In this document: in pieces, positions 42,501 to 51,599 of the stretch
How positions within the stretch are numbered: the stretch's first letter is position 1
Layout of the letters: each line of letters opens with the position of its first letter
Assembly: GCF_001641265.1 (NCBI RefSeq)
Contig: NW_020167537.1
Location: 620,001-684,000 of the forward strand
Direction of reading: 5' to 3'
DNA length: 64,000 nucleotides
DNA from: Pseudogymnoascus destructans
Lineage: Eukaryota > Ascomycota > Leotiomycetes > Thelebolales > Thelebolaceae
Notes under the pieces: model-generated
Database searches by the model: none
What the model was told of the DNA's origin: nothing
Seen by the model: the letters and a program-made list of their open reading frames with translations, nothing else
Translations under genes and position numbers: made by a program

Positions 42501-44305
42501 TGGTCATAAGGCTGGTGCTTTGGCAGAATTGATGCCTTTGCCTTGTCAAAAAGATGTTGGTAGTCTTGGTATGCTAAAGGCAAAATGACCTCCTGAGATG
42601 ATTTCTCCAAATCTGAAGTAGCTGCTATCTCCAGGACAGGTTGGAAAGGTTTAACCCATATCAGAGATGATATATCGTCCATAGTTTGGTCAAAATCCTT
42701 GATCTGGGACAAGTTTGAGTCTTGGACCTGAATAGGGGTAACTGAGGCTTGAAGGGTTTTTTCAGTATTGAGCTCAGGATTTGAGCTAAACCCAAGCGAT
42801 AAATGCTTCCAATTGATAGTTGGATCATGCCTTTGAAGCCATGGAAGACCTAGGATAACTGGGTACTTCATTGGTATAACATCTAAAGAGATGGTGTCTG
42901 AAAATGTTGATTTTCCTAGGGGAATCTCAAGTTTGAGTACTGGGGTGTTGCAGGTAATGGAACCTGAACTGATAGGAGTTCCATCAATGACTCGGAGCAA
43001 CTCTGGAGTGCGTTTGGGAATTGTAGGTAACTGGTGTGTCAAGATGAGGTCTTGAGATATAAAGTTGCCTGTTGCCCCTGAGTCTATCATAGCCCTTGTA
43101 GACAACACCTGTTGTTTGAAATGGAGTTGAATAGGGATTAACAGGTGTGTGAGACTCTGAGAAAGCACCATCGACACATCTTTGTTGTCTAGGGGAGAAG
43201 TTATAGTCTCAGTTGAAGTTGTGCCTGCTAGGGATTTTTCAAGTTTTTCAGGAATAGCAGTTGTGACTGTGTCTGAGGCTGCTATATGTTTTGAATCAGC
43301 ACTCCCTCGTGCTGAATAGCACTCCTGAATTCTGTGTCCCCCTTTGCCACAGTATAAACAAAGGTTGTTGTCCATTCTGTGTTTTCTTTCTTGAGGGGTA
43401 AGTTTACCCCTTTTCAGTTTTTGAGGGTATCCTGTAGGCTGAGGTGCTGGATTTGCTGTAGATCTCTTTATAGAGGCGTCTAAGTCCATAGGTTCAGGTG
43501 CTGAGTCCTTAGCAGTTGGTGTAGAGGTGTAATTGTTGAAATTTCTTGTTGGATGCCAGTCTTGGTTCTTCTCCTTTCTTCTTTCAAAAAGCCTATCATC
43601 GAGTCTGACAGCTTTCTCTATAAGCGTTTGAAGTGTTGTAGGGCGTTCTTCTTTGCTGAGTTCATCCTTAATAGAGCTCTTGAGCCCTTGGTAGTAAGTG
43701 AAGACTAAGGCTTCTTCATTCCAAGTCAAGTGAGAAGTGATTCTCCTAAATTCTGTTGTATACTGAGCAGCAGAGGTCTTTTGACATAGCTTCTGTAGCT
43801 CTCTTTCTGCTGTAGCAGTTTCGTTGATGTCTCCAAAGGTCCTGGTAAGTTCCTCTTGAAACTGGTCATAAGAGGTAATCAAAGGTGTAGTGGTATTTTG
43901 GTTGTTGCCACTAAGTCTTCTAAGATATGGCTCAAAGAAGTTGAATGCAGATCCACGGAGGTAGCTGGCAGCGAAATAGATCTTCTGAATGTCTGAGGTG
44001 AACTGATGAGGCCTGAGGGTGAAGTAGATGTCCAGTTGCATAAGAAATCCCTTCAACTTCCTCCTGTCTCCATGGTATAAATCTGGTGTTTGCACTTTAG
44101 GAAGTGCACCTGGGGTACTCGAAATAGCCAGAGGAGCTGTGGGAAGCTCTGTATGATGTGTCTGAGTTGAAGATTGTGTTGCTGAAGTGTTGGCTTGAAA
44201 GGTGTTTTCCAAATTCTCAAGTTTGTTTGCTATAGTTTGTATAAAGGCAAACAGTTGTTGCATCTGCTGTTCAGCAGTAGTTGTAGGAGCTTGGTCGTCC
44301 TCCAT
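39512..44305 (-). CDS. Gag-Pol polyprotein of the family A retrotransposon
   Basis: 1597 residues in a single intact frame. Order: Gag domain (about 60-250), zinc knuckle CLYCGKGGHRIQEC (about 315), aspartic protease with MIDSGATGNFIS (about 407), reverse transcriptase with VVYLDDILIYS (about 760), RNase H, integrase with the H/C zinc region (SSCTTCNLNK) and D-D-E residues in SIDFIVKLP, ISDRGAVFTS and DGQTERVN, and a C-terminal chromodomain (YEVESILDK..., FLVKWKGYPTSDNTWEP) that targets insertion to modified histones in this group. Oddity: the first RNase H motif reads LETGASD where most relatives have ETDASD. A fused Gag-Pol and chromodomain fit the Tf1/sushi-like chromoviruses. Probably capable of transposition unless the RNase H change matters. 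Confidence 0.95.
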   Translation of the reverse strand: MEDDQAPTTTAEQQMQQLFAFIQTIANKLENLENTFQANTSATQSSTQTHHTELPTAPLAISSTPGALPKVQTPDLYHGDRRKLKGFLMQLDIYFTLRPHQFTSDIQKIYFAASYLRGSAFNFFEPYLRRLSGNNQNTTTPLITSYDQFQEELTRTFGDINETATAERELQKLCQKTSAAQYTTEFRRITSHLTWNEEALVFTYYQGLKSSIKDELSKEERPTTLQTLIEKAVRLDDRLFERRKEKNQDWHPTRNFNNYTSTPTAKDSAPEPMDLDASIKRSTANPAPQPTGYPQKLKRGKLTPQERKHRMDNNLCLYCGKGGHRIQECYSARGSADSKHIAASDTVTTAIPEKLEKSLAGTTSTETITSPLDNKDVSMVLSQSLTHLLIPIQLHFKQQVLSTRAMIDSGATGNFISQDLILTHQLPTIPKRTPELLRVIDGTPISSGSITCNTPVLKLEIPLGKSTFSDTISLDVIPMKYPVILGLPWLQRHDPTINWKHLSLGFSSNPELNTEKTLQASVTPIQVQDSNLSQIKDFDQTMDDISSLIWVKPFQPVLEIAATSDLEKSSQEVILPLAYQDYQHLFDKAKASILPKHQPYDHEIPLAEGSMPPYGPIYSLSELELKTLREYLDENLSSGFIRPSSSPAGAPILFVKKKDGSLRLCVDYRGLNAVTVKNRYALPLIPELIDRLSSARIFTKLDLRGAYNLIRIKEGDEWKTAFRTRYGHFEYQVMPFGLANAPASFQALMNDILRPYLDIFVVVYLDDILIYSLDTQEHVLHVRQVLEKLSQAQLFCKLEKCLFHMSQVDFLGHRISTEGIQMDPEKTKAVQTWPIPSSIKEVQSFLGFANYYRRFIPRYTSLALPLTQLLHKDTLYHWDKTQQDAFDALKGEFKEGKMLLHFNPLKPATLETGASDFAISGILYQAPKDKQEELQPVAFYSRKLSAAEQNYPITDKELLAIVCSLKHWRCYLEGANYPITIYSDHSNLLTFTTTKQLNRRQARWSEQLGGFDFVIKHVSGAKNQRADLLSRRHDYQDSAKTSNTKALLDSAKLIAASLSNPSTTEDLGVNLSPQDQVAPITSSQEPETFKDYTPSATLLKAFKDAYNHDPFAKRTLEYLQKKGSSLEKVGLQNFSKNQHGLLLFKNYIYVPRDKRLQLHLLQQFHDAPAAGHFGFAKTYELLTRKFYWPSLRTTLQDYISSCTTCNLNKPTRQKTYGLLQPLPIPERPWDSISIDFIVKLPPSIPKGGATPYDSILVVVERLTKMAHFEPCNETITASELAWLFLKVVFKYHGIPGHWISDRGAVFTSNFFKEFSKLLNMEQRFSTAYHPQTDGQTERVNSVLEQYLRIYTNYAQDNWADLLHLAEFAYNNTVSNTTKETPFYANYGYHPRFEVAELNCPENFKNPSATERIIYLKGLQDYLKVQIQRAQDEQAQAFNRGVVAPQFKVGDQVFLSRRHITTTRPSDKLDTKRLGPFKITRTIGKNAFELALPPTWTIHNVFHASLLSKAQESSLRPLQSPPPPVLILDQPEYEVESILDKKTLRGQDYFLVKWKGYPTSDNTWEPKRNLKNASKLILEFLSKKANWLKGKQTANKRP

Positions 44306-44343
44306 TGTAGTATCGAAGTGCTGCTATAGAAATAGTTGAAGCT

Positions 44344-44357
44344 TGAAGCAGGCAAGG
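44344..44357 (-). other. Probable self-priming primer-binding site
   Basis: Downstream of the 5' LTR the sense strand reads CCTTGCCTGCTTC. It does not start with the TGG expected for tRNA priming. Its ten bases TTGCCTGCTT are the exact complement of AAGCAGGCAA in the LTR (minus strand of 44662-44671), about 33 nt after the start of the TATA box, that is, at the expected RNA 5' end. Confidence 0.6.
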
Positions 44358-45293
44358 TGTAATGGTGGGTGCACCAGATATGAGAATCTAGCCACCCAAG
44401 GAAGGGATGAATTTACTAAGACAACACACTGTCTTAGGAAACAGAGCCAAAGGGTTGTAGCTTAGACTATTCCACAACGCAGCAATCAGGTGTATGATGT
44501 GGTGAAGTGGTTTAGACAAGTTGCAACAAATGTTGAGTCTGAGAACTCAGGGGTAAGTCAGAGGTTAGCACCTCACTGACTTTTCAAAAACAGAGAATAA
44601 CAAGATCAATGCTTGGAAGCTTGGAAAAGATGTAGAAGTATGTGCTAGTCGATTTACTGTATTGCCTGCTTGCCCTTTCTTAAGGAAAGGGCAATCCTAT
44701 TTATGCCAAAGGAGTGTAGTTCTCTCATTTTCCATGACTTTCCATGACTAACCAGGCTTGGTAAATGTATTAGAAATCAAGTGCGACCCACAACTAGCTT
44801 GCTAATCATGTAGTGAACGTAAGAGAATCCCATAGAACCATCTCTTGGGTTCCTAGCCTATAGGAAGTGAAAAGGAGGTCCAAGGTCAGAGTACCTATAG
44901 ATAAATTATGTCATAACTTAACCAATCTTGTGGGTAACTAAGGAGCGATGACGTGTAATGAATCATAGAGGGTTGTAGAAGCTTCTAGAGCTATCGTTCA
45001 TGTTCCTAGGCCTCTAGTTGGTAGAGATATGCCATGTGGTAGTATTGGCCCACCCCCTTAAGGAGGAGATTTTCTTAATAACTTGTTCAATGAGTGTTCA
45101 AATGATATGCCGTGATGTATGTAGCATAAACAGATGTAGTAGAAGAGTTTGCAGCAATCGTTGAGTAGTATTGCTTCTGTTGTTGGTGTGATAAGCCAAG
45201 ATATGTATGGTGACTTGTAGGTTTGAGGAGGAGATTTCTAAGTTTGCTCTTGAGTTTGATAGCAAACTGAGTGCAACGAATGTCAGTATGACA
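44358..45293 (-). repeat. 5' LTR of the family A element
   Basis: 936 bp with the same ends as the 3' LTR. It contains the promoter described at 44662-44707. Confidence 0.95.
44662..44707 (-). promoter_or_regulatory. LTR-A core promoter: TATA box, hairpin and start region
   Basis: On the sense strand: ATAAATA, then a near-perfect 10-bp stem (TTGCCCTTTC / GAAAGGGCAA) with a 5-nt loop, then AAGCAGGCAA about 33 nt after the start of the TATA box. The same block is kept in every LTR-A copy of the window. Confidence 0.55.
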
Positions 45294-45379
45294 CTATCGT
45301 TCATGCTCCTAGGCCTCTAGTTGGTAGAGATATGTCATGTAATGAATCATAGAGGGTTGTAGAGATATGCTATGTGGTA
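45294..45379 (-). repeat. LTR-A internal fragment
   Basis: 86 bp of LTR-A sequence (CTATCGTTCATG ... GATATGCTATGTGGT) directly right of the complete 5' LTR, a remnant of another copy and evidence of recombination between LTRs here. Confidence 0.7.
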
Positions 45380-45687
45380 ACGCGATATTGCTTGTATTTG
45401 GAGCGGAAATTGATATGTCCAGTGCCGTCATCATGAACGTGACCACTTGCAACACGACTCTGGCTGTTTAATTTGTTCGACTTGTAAAGAGCGAAGGATA
45501 TGACGGGCTTAGGATCAGCTGGGTCGTCGTGGGACTTATGGGGCTGAGATCCGTTCAACTTGATTCCGGTGATGATAGGGACCTTGGCAGCGATGCCTTC
45601 GACGAATGTTTCAGTGCTTTTTTGGAATGCAGGCTCCTTGATGGCTGCAACAGCTTTGGCCAATGAGGACTTGATTGGGCCAGACAT
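45370..45687 (-). CDS. Small conserved fungal protein, 3' end cut by LTR remnant
   Basis: 105 residues, single exon, starting MSGPIKSSLAKAVAAIKEPA, with the motif IITGIKLNGSQPHKSHDDPA and a C-terminal GHVHDDGTGHINF segment. No signal peptide or membrane segment. The last two codons and the TAG stop come from the LTR-A fragment at 45294-45379, so the original C-terminus is lost or shortened. I know no function. The coding quality of the rest is good and the gene may still be expressed. Confidence 0.6.
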   Translation of the reverse strand: MSGPIKSSLAKAVAAIKEPAFQKSTETFVEGIAAKVPIITGIKLNGSQPHKSHDDPADPKPVISFALYKSNKLNSQSRVASGHVHDDGTGHINFRSKYKQYRVTT

Positions 45688-45999
45688 GATGGTAGAGCGT
45701 GGAGGACTTGATTATCGATGGGATATTGAAAGAATGATATATGAACGAGGCTAATAATTGATGAGGTTCTGCTTGCTAAGGAAATGCCCAAGTTTATATA
45801 ACTTGAGGTCTCTGCAGCTTGTGGCGATGATGCATTGTAGCTTGCCGCTGACTTGACTACCTGCGATATAATAGGCTCTTAGAGACATACTTACACATGA
45901 GACGGACAAGACTCTGCGGCTAGAATGTGATCAAGAGCAAGGGGACTGGCGTTCGTAGCACTACCAGCCAGATATCGAAACATGGTGGCCCATGGCTCT
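45688..45999. other. Upstream region of the small gene
   Basis: No gene seen; likely promoter (purine/pyrimidine-skewed, with TATATAACTTG near 45797). Confidence 0.4.
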
Positions 46000-46935
46000 T
46001 GTCATACTGACATTCGTTGCACTCAGTTTGCTATCAAACTCAAGAGCAAACTTAGAAATCTCCTCCTCAAACCTACAAGTCACCATACATATCTGGGCTT
46101 ATCACACCAACAACAGAAGCAATACTACTCAACGATTGCTGCAAACTCTTCTACTACATCTGTTTATGCTACATACATCACGGCATATCATTTGAACACT
46201 CATTGAACAAGTTATTAAGAAAATCTCCTCCTTAAGGGGGTGGGCCAATACTACCACATGGCATATCTCTACCAACTAGAGGCCTAGGAACATGAACGAT
46301 AGCTCTAGAAGCTTCTACAACCCTCTATGATTCATTACACGTCATCGCTCCTTAGTTACCCACAAGATTGGTTAAGTTATGACATAATTTGTCTATAGGT
46401 ACTCTGACCTTGGACCTCCTTTTCACTTCCTATAGGCTAGGAACCCAAGAGATGGTTCTATGGGATTCTCTTACGTTCACTACATGATTAGCAAGCTAGT
46501 TGTGGGTCGCACTTGATTTCTAATACATTTACCAAGCCTGGTTAGTCATGGAAAGTCATGGAAAATAAGAGAACTACACTCCTTTGGCATAAATAGGATT
46601 GCCCTTTCCTTAAGAAAGGGCAAGCAGGCAATACAGTAAATCGACTAGCACATACTTCTACGTCTTTTCCAAGCTTCCAAGCATTGATCTTGTTATTCTC
46701 TGTTTTTGAAAAGTCAGTGAGGTGCTAACCTCTGACTTACCCCTGAGTTCTCAGACTCAACATTTGTTGCAACTTGTCTAAACCACTTCACCACATCATA
46801 CACCTGATTGCTGCGTTGTGGAATAGTCTAAGCTACAACCCTTTGGCTCTGTTTCCTAAGACAGTGTGTTGTCTTAGTAAATTCATCCCTTCCTTGGGTG
46901 GCTAGATTCTCATATCTGGTGCACCCACCATTACA
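46000..46935 (+). repeat. Solo LTR, family A, with target duplication GCTCT
   Basis: 936 bp, TGTCATACTGAC ... CACCATTACA, flanked by GCTCT at 45995-45999 and 46936-46940. It is nearly identical to the LTRs of the full-length element but in the opposite orientation. Confidence 0.95.
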
Positions 46936-47543
46936 GCTCTCTCGAATGAGTCTCTTAACAATGCTGGACCATGACCCTATGGCAGCAGCTAACCAGTGTG
47001 ATTCTCCCTAGAACCGCTCGGAGACGGCCGAGATTCTGCAATGATCCTGCACATATTCTAAGGCTGCTTTGACGCGCAGATCTGCGAGTGATGAGGGTAG
47101 CGGAGGGATTCATTAATCAGCCCAAGGGGCTTCCCCTTGCCACCCGCTGCCGCATTACGCTATATCCACTGACTAACGATGACCCAACCTGCTCCAACAC
47201 GAGATCCTTGCAAGTCGACATCTATAGGCCTATATTCCCTGTTAAAGTTATTACTGCCAAATAGACCTATTTTTGAAGCGCCACATGGGCTGGAGCGCGC
47301 GCGTAAATTGTCTCGGGGCTACTCGAAGTGAGGCCTTGGATTTGGATCACCTGATAACACCAACCTAATCAGGTTAGCTGTAGATAGGTAACCACCCCTG
47401 TGCGTAGCACCACCTATTAATAGAGCAGAACATTTTGCCCACGAATCAATGAACTAACGACCTTCTTCCAGCGGTTACCTACCCGAAGTCACCCTAGCCA
47501 TCCACCTTCGCCATTACTTACCGACCAGAGATATTTGATTTCC
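46936..47543. other. Intergenic, upstream of the kinase
   Basis: No gene seen; the last 150 bp likely hold the kinase promoter and leader. Confidence 0.5.
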
Positions 47544-50500
47544 ATGTTTTCTCGTCTTCGTATATTCTTGTGGCCTCGCACTATCCCCTTATTTCGCGCA
47601 TGCCGCGCTACATCGCGGTCCATGTCATCCTCAGCCAACCCATTTGAAGAAGAGAGGGAGATTGGCTTCGAAAAGTTCTATCCAATGACCTTGGGCGAAG
47701 TCATTAATGAAAAGTATAAGGTCGTGGCAAAACTTGGCTTCGGATCAGCAAGCACGATATGGTGCTGTCGTAACCTAGCGTGAGTGTAACTCAGAGGGTG
47801 TAAGGTGGAGTCTACTCGGTGTTCCACCCACTCGCTTCGCTCGTAGGTGGCGACAGCAAGTTGTGCGTGCGACAGCAAGATGTGCGTACACCGCTATTTT
47901 GATATATAGAAAAAATAATAGTATTCTTCATAACGTAGTATCTACAATGCCTCAAAATAACGATCCTACTATGATTGCTCGCCTTAATGAGGCCCAACAG
48001 TTCTTCTTAAAACAACCAAGTACATATACAATTGCTTGGGTTGCAAATAAATTCAATGTCAACCGTGAGACACTCCGACGTCGTATTACGAGTACTACGT
48101 CTCCTCAATTACCCCACGGAGGTAGCAATCGAGTCTTATCTCAATCGCAAGAGACCGCGGTCTGTCAATTCATATACGACCAACTTGAGCGCGGGGTCCC
48201 TGCCAACCGATCTATGATACTACGGGCAGTTGCAGACTTACGACCTAATCGTACGATACCATCACAACGGTGGCTACAACGCTTTCTAAAAGCACACCCT
48301 GAATTTCATACAATTCACACGAAGACGTTAAATACACATCGGAAGCAAGCACAAAAGAAAGAGGTGTTTGAGGAATTCTTTCTCACATATAACGCCCTTA
48401 TTACAAAACATAACATTAAGCCATATAATTTATGGAATGTTGATGAGACAGGCTATATGATTGGGTGTTATAAGTCTACGGCTGTTATTGTACCAATCGG
48501 TGTAAAGCAGTGGACTGTTGATAATCCTGAGAATCGGCTCTCTGTTACTGTAATTGAGGCAGTAAATGCAAGTGGTGCTGCACTTGCAGAAGCTATCATT
48601 ATCCCTGGCAAACTTCATATGGATTCATGGTACAATGATGACCTTGAGCCAAATGCTCTCATTATTGTAAATGAGAGCGGGTATTCAAACGACGACATTG
48701 CAATCCAATACCTTATGCATTTTATCCAACTATCTGCAGAGCATATGGCACCAGATGATACTCGCCTCTTATTACTTGACGGCCATGACTCTAATAAAAC
48801 AGAGCGCTTTCTTACATTAGCAGAAGAGCATAACATTGTTATTTGCTGCCTTCCTGCTCATACAACACATCTATTACAACCTCTTGATGTAGCGGTTTTT
48901 AAGCAGTGCAAACACTTTCATCAAAAGGCACTTGATCAAGCAGTACGTAGCTACGACTATGAGTATAAGCTACGTACGTTCCTTTCAGACCTCCCGCAAA
49001 TCCGACGGCAATCTCTAACTGTCCGTACAATTCAATCTGGTTGGAGAAATACAGGACTATATCCATATAATCCTCCACTTGTAATTGACAAGATACAAGA
49101 GACTCGGAATCAAACACCTGATTATGAGCCATTTGCTTCATATAATATTATCTCAACACCGAAAACAACTATGCAAAGTGTGCAAGCGGTTGAACATTGG
49201 CAGAAGAGAGCAGAGGAAGCTTTCTCATCGCCTTCAAGAGAAGGGTTTCAATCATTTGCACGTGGAACTACAGTTGTTCTACACCGGGCAGAGCTCTATA
49301 AGACCGAGCTAGATATTATGACTCTACGTGCAGTAGAGCAGAAGGCAGCAAAGGCAAGGGCACGGAAATCACTACAGAAAGGAGGGCAGTTATATGCATC
49401 AGATGCACGGAAAATGCGGGAAGAGAAGAAAGCAAAGTTGCAAGCAAAAGCAGACGCAAGAGCAGCAAGGGAATCGGACCAAGTAGTAAAGCAGCTACAA
49501 GCGCAAGCACGTAAAATCGAAATTGAAGAGCGTAAGGTTGAGAGGAAGCGGGTAGCAGAGCGGAAGAAGGAAGGGTTGAAATCAAAAGTGATCATTTTAC
49601 GGTATAGTAAGGATCAAAGTGATAGTAGCAATAGTGGCAGTAGCGATAGTGATAGTAGTTCTATTGATTTTATGTTTTAATTATATAGTTATATAGTTGA
49701 TATATAAGGCGTCTTTTTCTTCGTTTTATGTGTCGCACATCTTGCTGTCGCACGCACAACTTGCTGTCGCCACCTACGAGCGAAGCGAGTGGGTGGAACA
49801 CCGAGTAGCATTAACCAGATATACCAGCACGGATAAATATGCCGCACTAAAAATTTACGCCCACGATTTGGTTGCAGAAGATGAGATTGACAACGAAACT
49901 GCCATCTACAAACATCTTAGCACCGTGGGGAACCCCAACCATCCAGGCAAGGCGTATGTCCGCACTATTCAGGACTCGTTCTCTATTACGAGTAGAGCAG
50001 GGAATCACCATCAATGTCTAGTTCACGAGGTTCTTTCTAACGATATATTGAGCCTCCGGTATACTCGCCCAGATTGTAAACTGCCCGAGATAATGCTCAA
50101 GCAAATTTTGATCCATTTGCTGCTCGCACTAGACTTCTTGCATAGCGAATGCCATATCATCCACACAGGTTAGGTCGCTCTTCTTACTATGCTTTAGAAA
50201 ACATTTTAACAGAATGCCAGATATAAAAGAGGAGAATATCTTGCTGGGTTTGACCGATTCATCTATCGTGGAACAGCTGGACACAAAAGAAATCGCGGCA
50301 TCGAGCTTTTATAAAGGTGTTAACGGGTACAATCTCTACAAAAGCGCAAATTTTGGTATTCCAACGAGATTTGGACGCCCGATCCTGTGTGACTTCTCAC
50401 TCGCTCGGAAAGGACAGGTCGAGCACTGTCATGACATTCAGCCGGATCCTTACCGGGCTCCCGAAGTCATTCTAGAGATGCCCTGGGGCTATGCTGTGGA

Positions 50501-50996
50501 TATATGGAACGTCGGGGTCATGGTGCGAGATTTCCCTGCATATAGCTAATAGCACAATACGTCGTAGCGAAACTAATGAGGCTTCTAGGTCTGGGACATG
50601 TTTGAGAATAGACGTATGTTCGATGGGCTTGACCCCGAGACTGGCAAGTATGGGAACCGCTTCCACCTTGCTAGTATAGCTGGTCTATTAGGACCTCCTC
50701 CCCTCGAGTTCCTCCAACGAAGCGAGTGCAGCTCCGTTTACTTCGATGATAGAGGTAAGCCTTTGATTCCAAGAATGTGCATTCGACAATCTAATATACA
50801 TACGACAGGCAACTGGAAGTGTCTGAATCCTGTCCTATCAGTGTCTTGGGAAGATTCCGAGAGAAATCTCGAGGGCAACAATAAGAAAGGCTTCCTCGAC
50901 TTCGTCCGCAAAATGGTCAGGTGGACACCAGAATCGAGAGCGTCGCCCTCTGAGCTATTAGAAGACCCTTGGCTTCTTGGAGAAGTGGAGGAGTAA
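47544..50996 (+). CDS. SRPK-like serine/threonine protein kinase
   Basis: Exons 47544-47779, 49819-50168, 50221-50522, 50589-50754 and 50809-50996; total 1242 nt, 413 residues, every junction in frame. Motifs: glycine loop KLGFGSASTIW, lysine strand YAALKIYAHD, catalytic loop HTDIKEENIL (His-Thr-Asp, as in SR-protein kinases, instead of HRD), DFSLA in place of DFG, PDPYRAPEVILEMPWGYAVD and DIWNVGVM. This matches the large fungal family of SRPK-like kinases. The DFG to DFS change may lower activity. The N-terminus is basic and could be a mitochondrial signal, unproven. Intron 1 (2039 bp) is expanded by a pogo-like transposon; without it the intron would be 46 bp with a TTAAC branch site. The gene can still be spliced in principle. 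Confidence 0.85.
47815..49805 (+). mobile_element. Intact pogo-like transposon in the kinase intron
   Basis: 1991 bp, flanked by TA (47813-47814 and 49806-49807). The terminal inverted repeats start CTCGGTGTTCCACCC and run about 73 bp. Each repeat has two copies of GCGACAGCAAG followed by TTGTGCGT or ATGTGCG, likely transposase-binding sites. One intact transposase gene lies inside. Confidence 0.95.
47947..49680 (+). CDS. Pogo/Fot-type transposase (DDE superfamily)
   Basis: 577 residues from the ATG at 47947, chosen because the earlier in-frame codons overlap the inverted repeat. N-terminal Psq-type helix-turn-helix (IAWVANKFNVNRETLRRRI), then a CENP-B-like HTH (LSQSQETAVCQFIYDQLERG ... SQRWLQRFLKAHPEF). 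The DDE domain has the catalytic Asp residues in NVDETGYMIG, LLLDGHDSN and LLQPLDVAVFK. It ends with a long Lys/Ala-rich coiled coil and a Ser/Asp tail (about 490-577). Known role: cut-and-paste transposition into TA sites. Frame fully open, so it may be active or recently active. Confidence 0.93.
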   Translation: MPQNNDPTMIARLNEAQQFFLKQPSTYTIAWVANKFNVNRETLRRRITSTTSPQLPHGGSNRVLSQSQETAVCQFIYDQLERGVPANRSMILRAVADLRPNRTIPSQRWLQRFLKAHPEFHTIHTKTLNTHRKQAQKKEVFEEFFLTYNALITKHNIKPYNLWNVDETGYMIGCYKSTAVIVPIGVKQWTVDNPENRLSVTVIEAVNASGAALAEAIIIPGKLHMDSWYNDDLEPNALIIVNESGYSNDDIAIQYLMHFIQLSAEHMAPDDTRLLLLDGHDSNKTERFLTLAEEHNIVICCLPAHTTHLLQPLDVAVFKQCKHFHQKALDQAVRSYDYEYKLRTFLSDLPQIRRQSLTVRTIQSGWRNTGLYPYNPPLVIDKIQETRNQTPDYEPFASYNIISTPKTTMQSVQAVEHWQKRAEEAFSSPSREGFQSFARGTTVVLHRAELYKTELDIMTLRAVEQKAAKARARKSLQKGGQLYASDARKMREEKKAKLQAKADARAARESDQVVKQLQAQARKIEIEERKVERKRVAERKKEGLKSKVIILRYSKDQSDSSNSGSSDSDSSSIDFMF

Positions 50997-51599
50997 GGAG
51001 TCGGTCTTGGTTTGATAAATGGGCAGCCACTAGGTAGATGGCGATGGTGAAACGGATTAAGGGCCACCATGGCGCTTGACAGCCACGTGGAAACTGATAG
51101 TTCTTTTGATATCGATGTCACTCACTCTAGCTCTATTTCTCTAGATTCCCCAGCATCTTATTGCTGCCATTAGAGCGCAGATTATATCAAACACTGTGTG
51201 TTGCGGGTGGACTGGCATTTAGCAAAGCGTTAGGCATTGACGTGCGAGCAGGAAAACCAAACTGGGTTGCAGCATCGTATCCGTAAGCTTCCTGACTATT
51301 TAATTTGAGAAAGCGGGATGGAGGGGATGGGATTCGCAAGCCCCGAGGTTGTCTGGAATCTCATCAAGGTGGCATTTACTTGCTGCTATATAAAACTCAA
51401 TCGCTACGAGGATTAGCCGGTGGTGAGCTATGTACACGTGATTGAGAACACGTCATCCTTTGTGATCACAAGCGACAGCCTGAAAAGCCCATTCCTACAA
51501 TTCCCTCGCCATTAAGTACCAGACTCCTCACCCTGTGACACCTATCCCTTTAAAGCCGGCATATATCTTAAATCTGTTCGAAATACCAGTCGTGACGAC
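50997..51599. other. Intergenic between kinase and EF-1alpha-like pseudogene
   Basis: No gene seen. Confidence 0.5.

Larger units (their letters stand above)
38567..45293 (-). mobile_element. Full-length Ty3/gypsy chromodomain retrotransposon (family A)
   Basis: Two LTRs (38567-39500 and 44358-45293) flank one Gag-Pol gene on the minus strand. By eye the LTRs differ at about seven positions and one short indel over 935 bp, so the insertion is young. A polypurine tract (minus-strand AAAAGGGGGATCA) abuts the 3' LTR at 39501-39513. The primer site lies next to the 5' LTR at 44344-44357. No matching target duplication: TTGGG on the left, CTATC on the right. Solo LTRs of this family in the window do have 5-bp duplications. 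Confidence 0.95.
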
